Source: Streptomyces sp. P9-A2 (GTDB taxonomy: Bacteria; Actinomycetota; Actinomycetes; Streptomycetales; Streptomycetaceae). Taken from it: a DNA stretch of 64,000 nt. A program made the position numbers and the translations under genes. This document shows, piece after piece, positions 63,820 to 64,000 of this stretch; position 1 is the first letter of the stretch, and each line of letters opens with the position of its first letter. The notes under the pieces are model-generated. The model worked only from the letters and a program-made list of their open reading frames with translations. It was not told where the DNA came from and did no database searches. The stretch is taken from the NCBI RefSeq assembly GCF_036634175.1, contig NZ_JAZIFX010000001.1, positions 1,488,001-1,552,000 on the forward strand. Direction: 5' to 3'.

Positions 63820-64000
63820 CTCCCACCTTCGCCGTGTTCTGCTTGCCCATAGCCTGCTCGACCGTCGCCTGCTCGACCGTCGCCTGCTTGTCCGTCGCCT
63901 GCTCGACCGTCGCCTGCTTTGCCGCGGTCGCGGTCCGCTTCCTGCGGGCGGCCGGCACGATCAGGGGCGTACCCGTCTCGGGGTCGTCGATCACCTGGCA
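63803..64000 (-). CDS. C-terminus of an unidentified protein (5' partial)
   Basis: The frame enters from the right edge as QVIDDPETGTPLIVPAARRKRT and continues to the stop at 63803-63805. It ends in a repeated tail of VEQAT/DKQAT units. It overlaps the SCP2-like gene's stop by 17 bases on the opposite strand. The visible part is too short to name a family. Confidence 0.6.
   Translation of the reverse strand, partial: CQVIDDPETGTPLIVPAARRKRTATAAKQATVEQATDKQATVEQATVEQAMGKQNTAKVGAREAS
63845..63925. repeat. 15-bp tandem repeat in the partial gene
   Basis: Units of gtcgcctgctcgacc type repeat about five times with small changes and encode Val-Glu-Gln-Ala-Thr in the opposite frame. Fifteen bases keep the reading frame. 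Confidence 0.7.

Overview
The window is a stretch of a high-GC actinomycete chromosome, almost certainly Streptomyces. Codon third positions are nearly all G or C, GTG and TTG starts are frequent, 4-base start/stop overlaps are common, and several genes look leaderless. Gene content agrees: a SepF-like A division protein, streptogrisin-type proteases, a Streptomyces GDSL lipase, DUF5685 and DUF5925 proteins. From memory the gene order matches the S. coelicolor SCO1720-SCO1785 core region, and the tlyA-nadK-recN-pyrG order is also kept in mycobacteria. The sequence starts inside one gene and ends inside another.

Layout. 1-6.9 kb: a secreted DUF4331 protein, a TPR membrane protein and a NicO-type nickel/cobalt exporter form one operon, followed by a Ser/Thr kinase. 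6.9-14.6 kb: a secreted GDSL lipase, an exopolysaccharide-type trio (two GT2 glycosyltransferases, one with a collagen-like N-terminus, and a polysaccharide deacetylase), a DUF5925 AAA ATPase, a GntR regulator, a GNAT enzyme and a DUF402 protein. 14.6-25 kb is accessory: a methyltransferase, a TnpB-like RuvC protein without its zinc ribbon, a 44-codon ORF, a sortase-anchored copper monooxygenase, a lipase, a MarR/cupin pair with palindromic operators, two tandem streptogrisins and a Cys-tailed DUF5685 protein. 25-35.9 kb: SflA, an acyl-CoA dehydrogenase, an MFS exporter, a mannosyltransferase-like protein, a PAP2 phosphatase, an I78 protease inhibitor, a WYL regulator, a LysM fragment, a low-GC islet and two lineage-specific proteins.

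35.9-64 kb is mostly conserved housekeeping read on the minus strand. aroH-tyrA-cmk-plsC-der links chorismate metabolism, CMP phosphorylation, lipid acylation and ribosome assembly. An NrtR-like NUDIX regulator and an ADP-ribosylglycohydrolase sit behind a perfect palindrome. parA - RHH-like partner - scpA - scpB - rluB is a chromosome-segregation operon. Next come ald, a STAND ATPase, an ADP-ribose NUDIX enzyme, pyrG, a GH15 enzyme (plus strand), a GT4 glycosyltransferase, recN, nadK and tlyA, ending with a SCP2-like protein (plus strand).

Non-coding content includes strong hairpin terminators, three copies of a composite extragenic repeat (27.3, 52.5 and 60.9 kb), two MarR operators, the NUDIX operator, a pyrG leader with competing hairpins and a structured 3' end on the TnpB-like gene. 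I see no rRNA, tRNA, CRISPR array, prophage or integrase. The best candidates for new biology are the zinc-ribbon-less TnpB-like gene with its structured 3' end and the collagen-headed glycosyltransferase.
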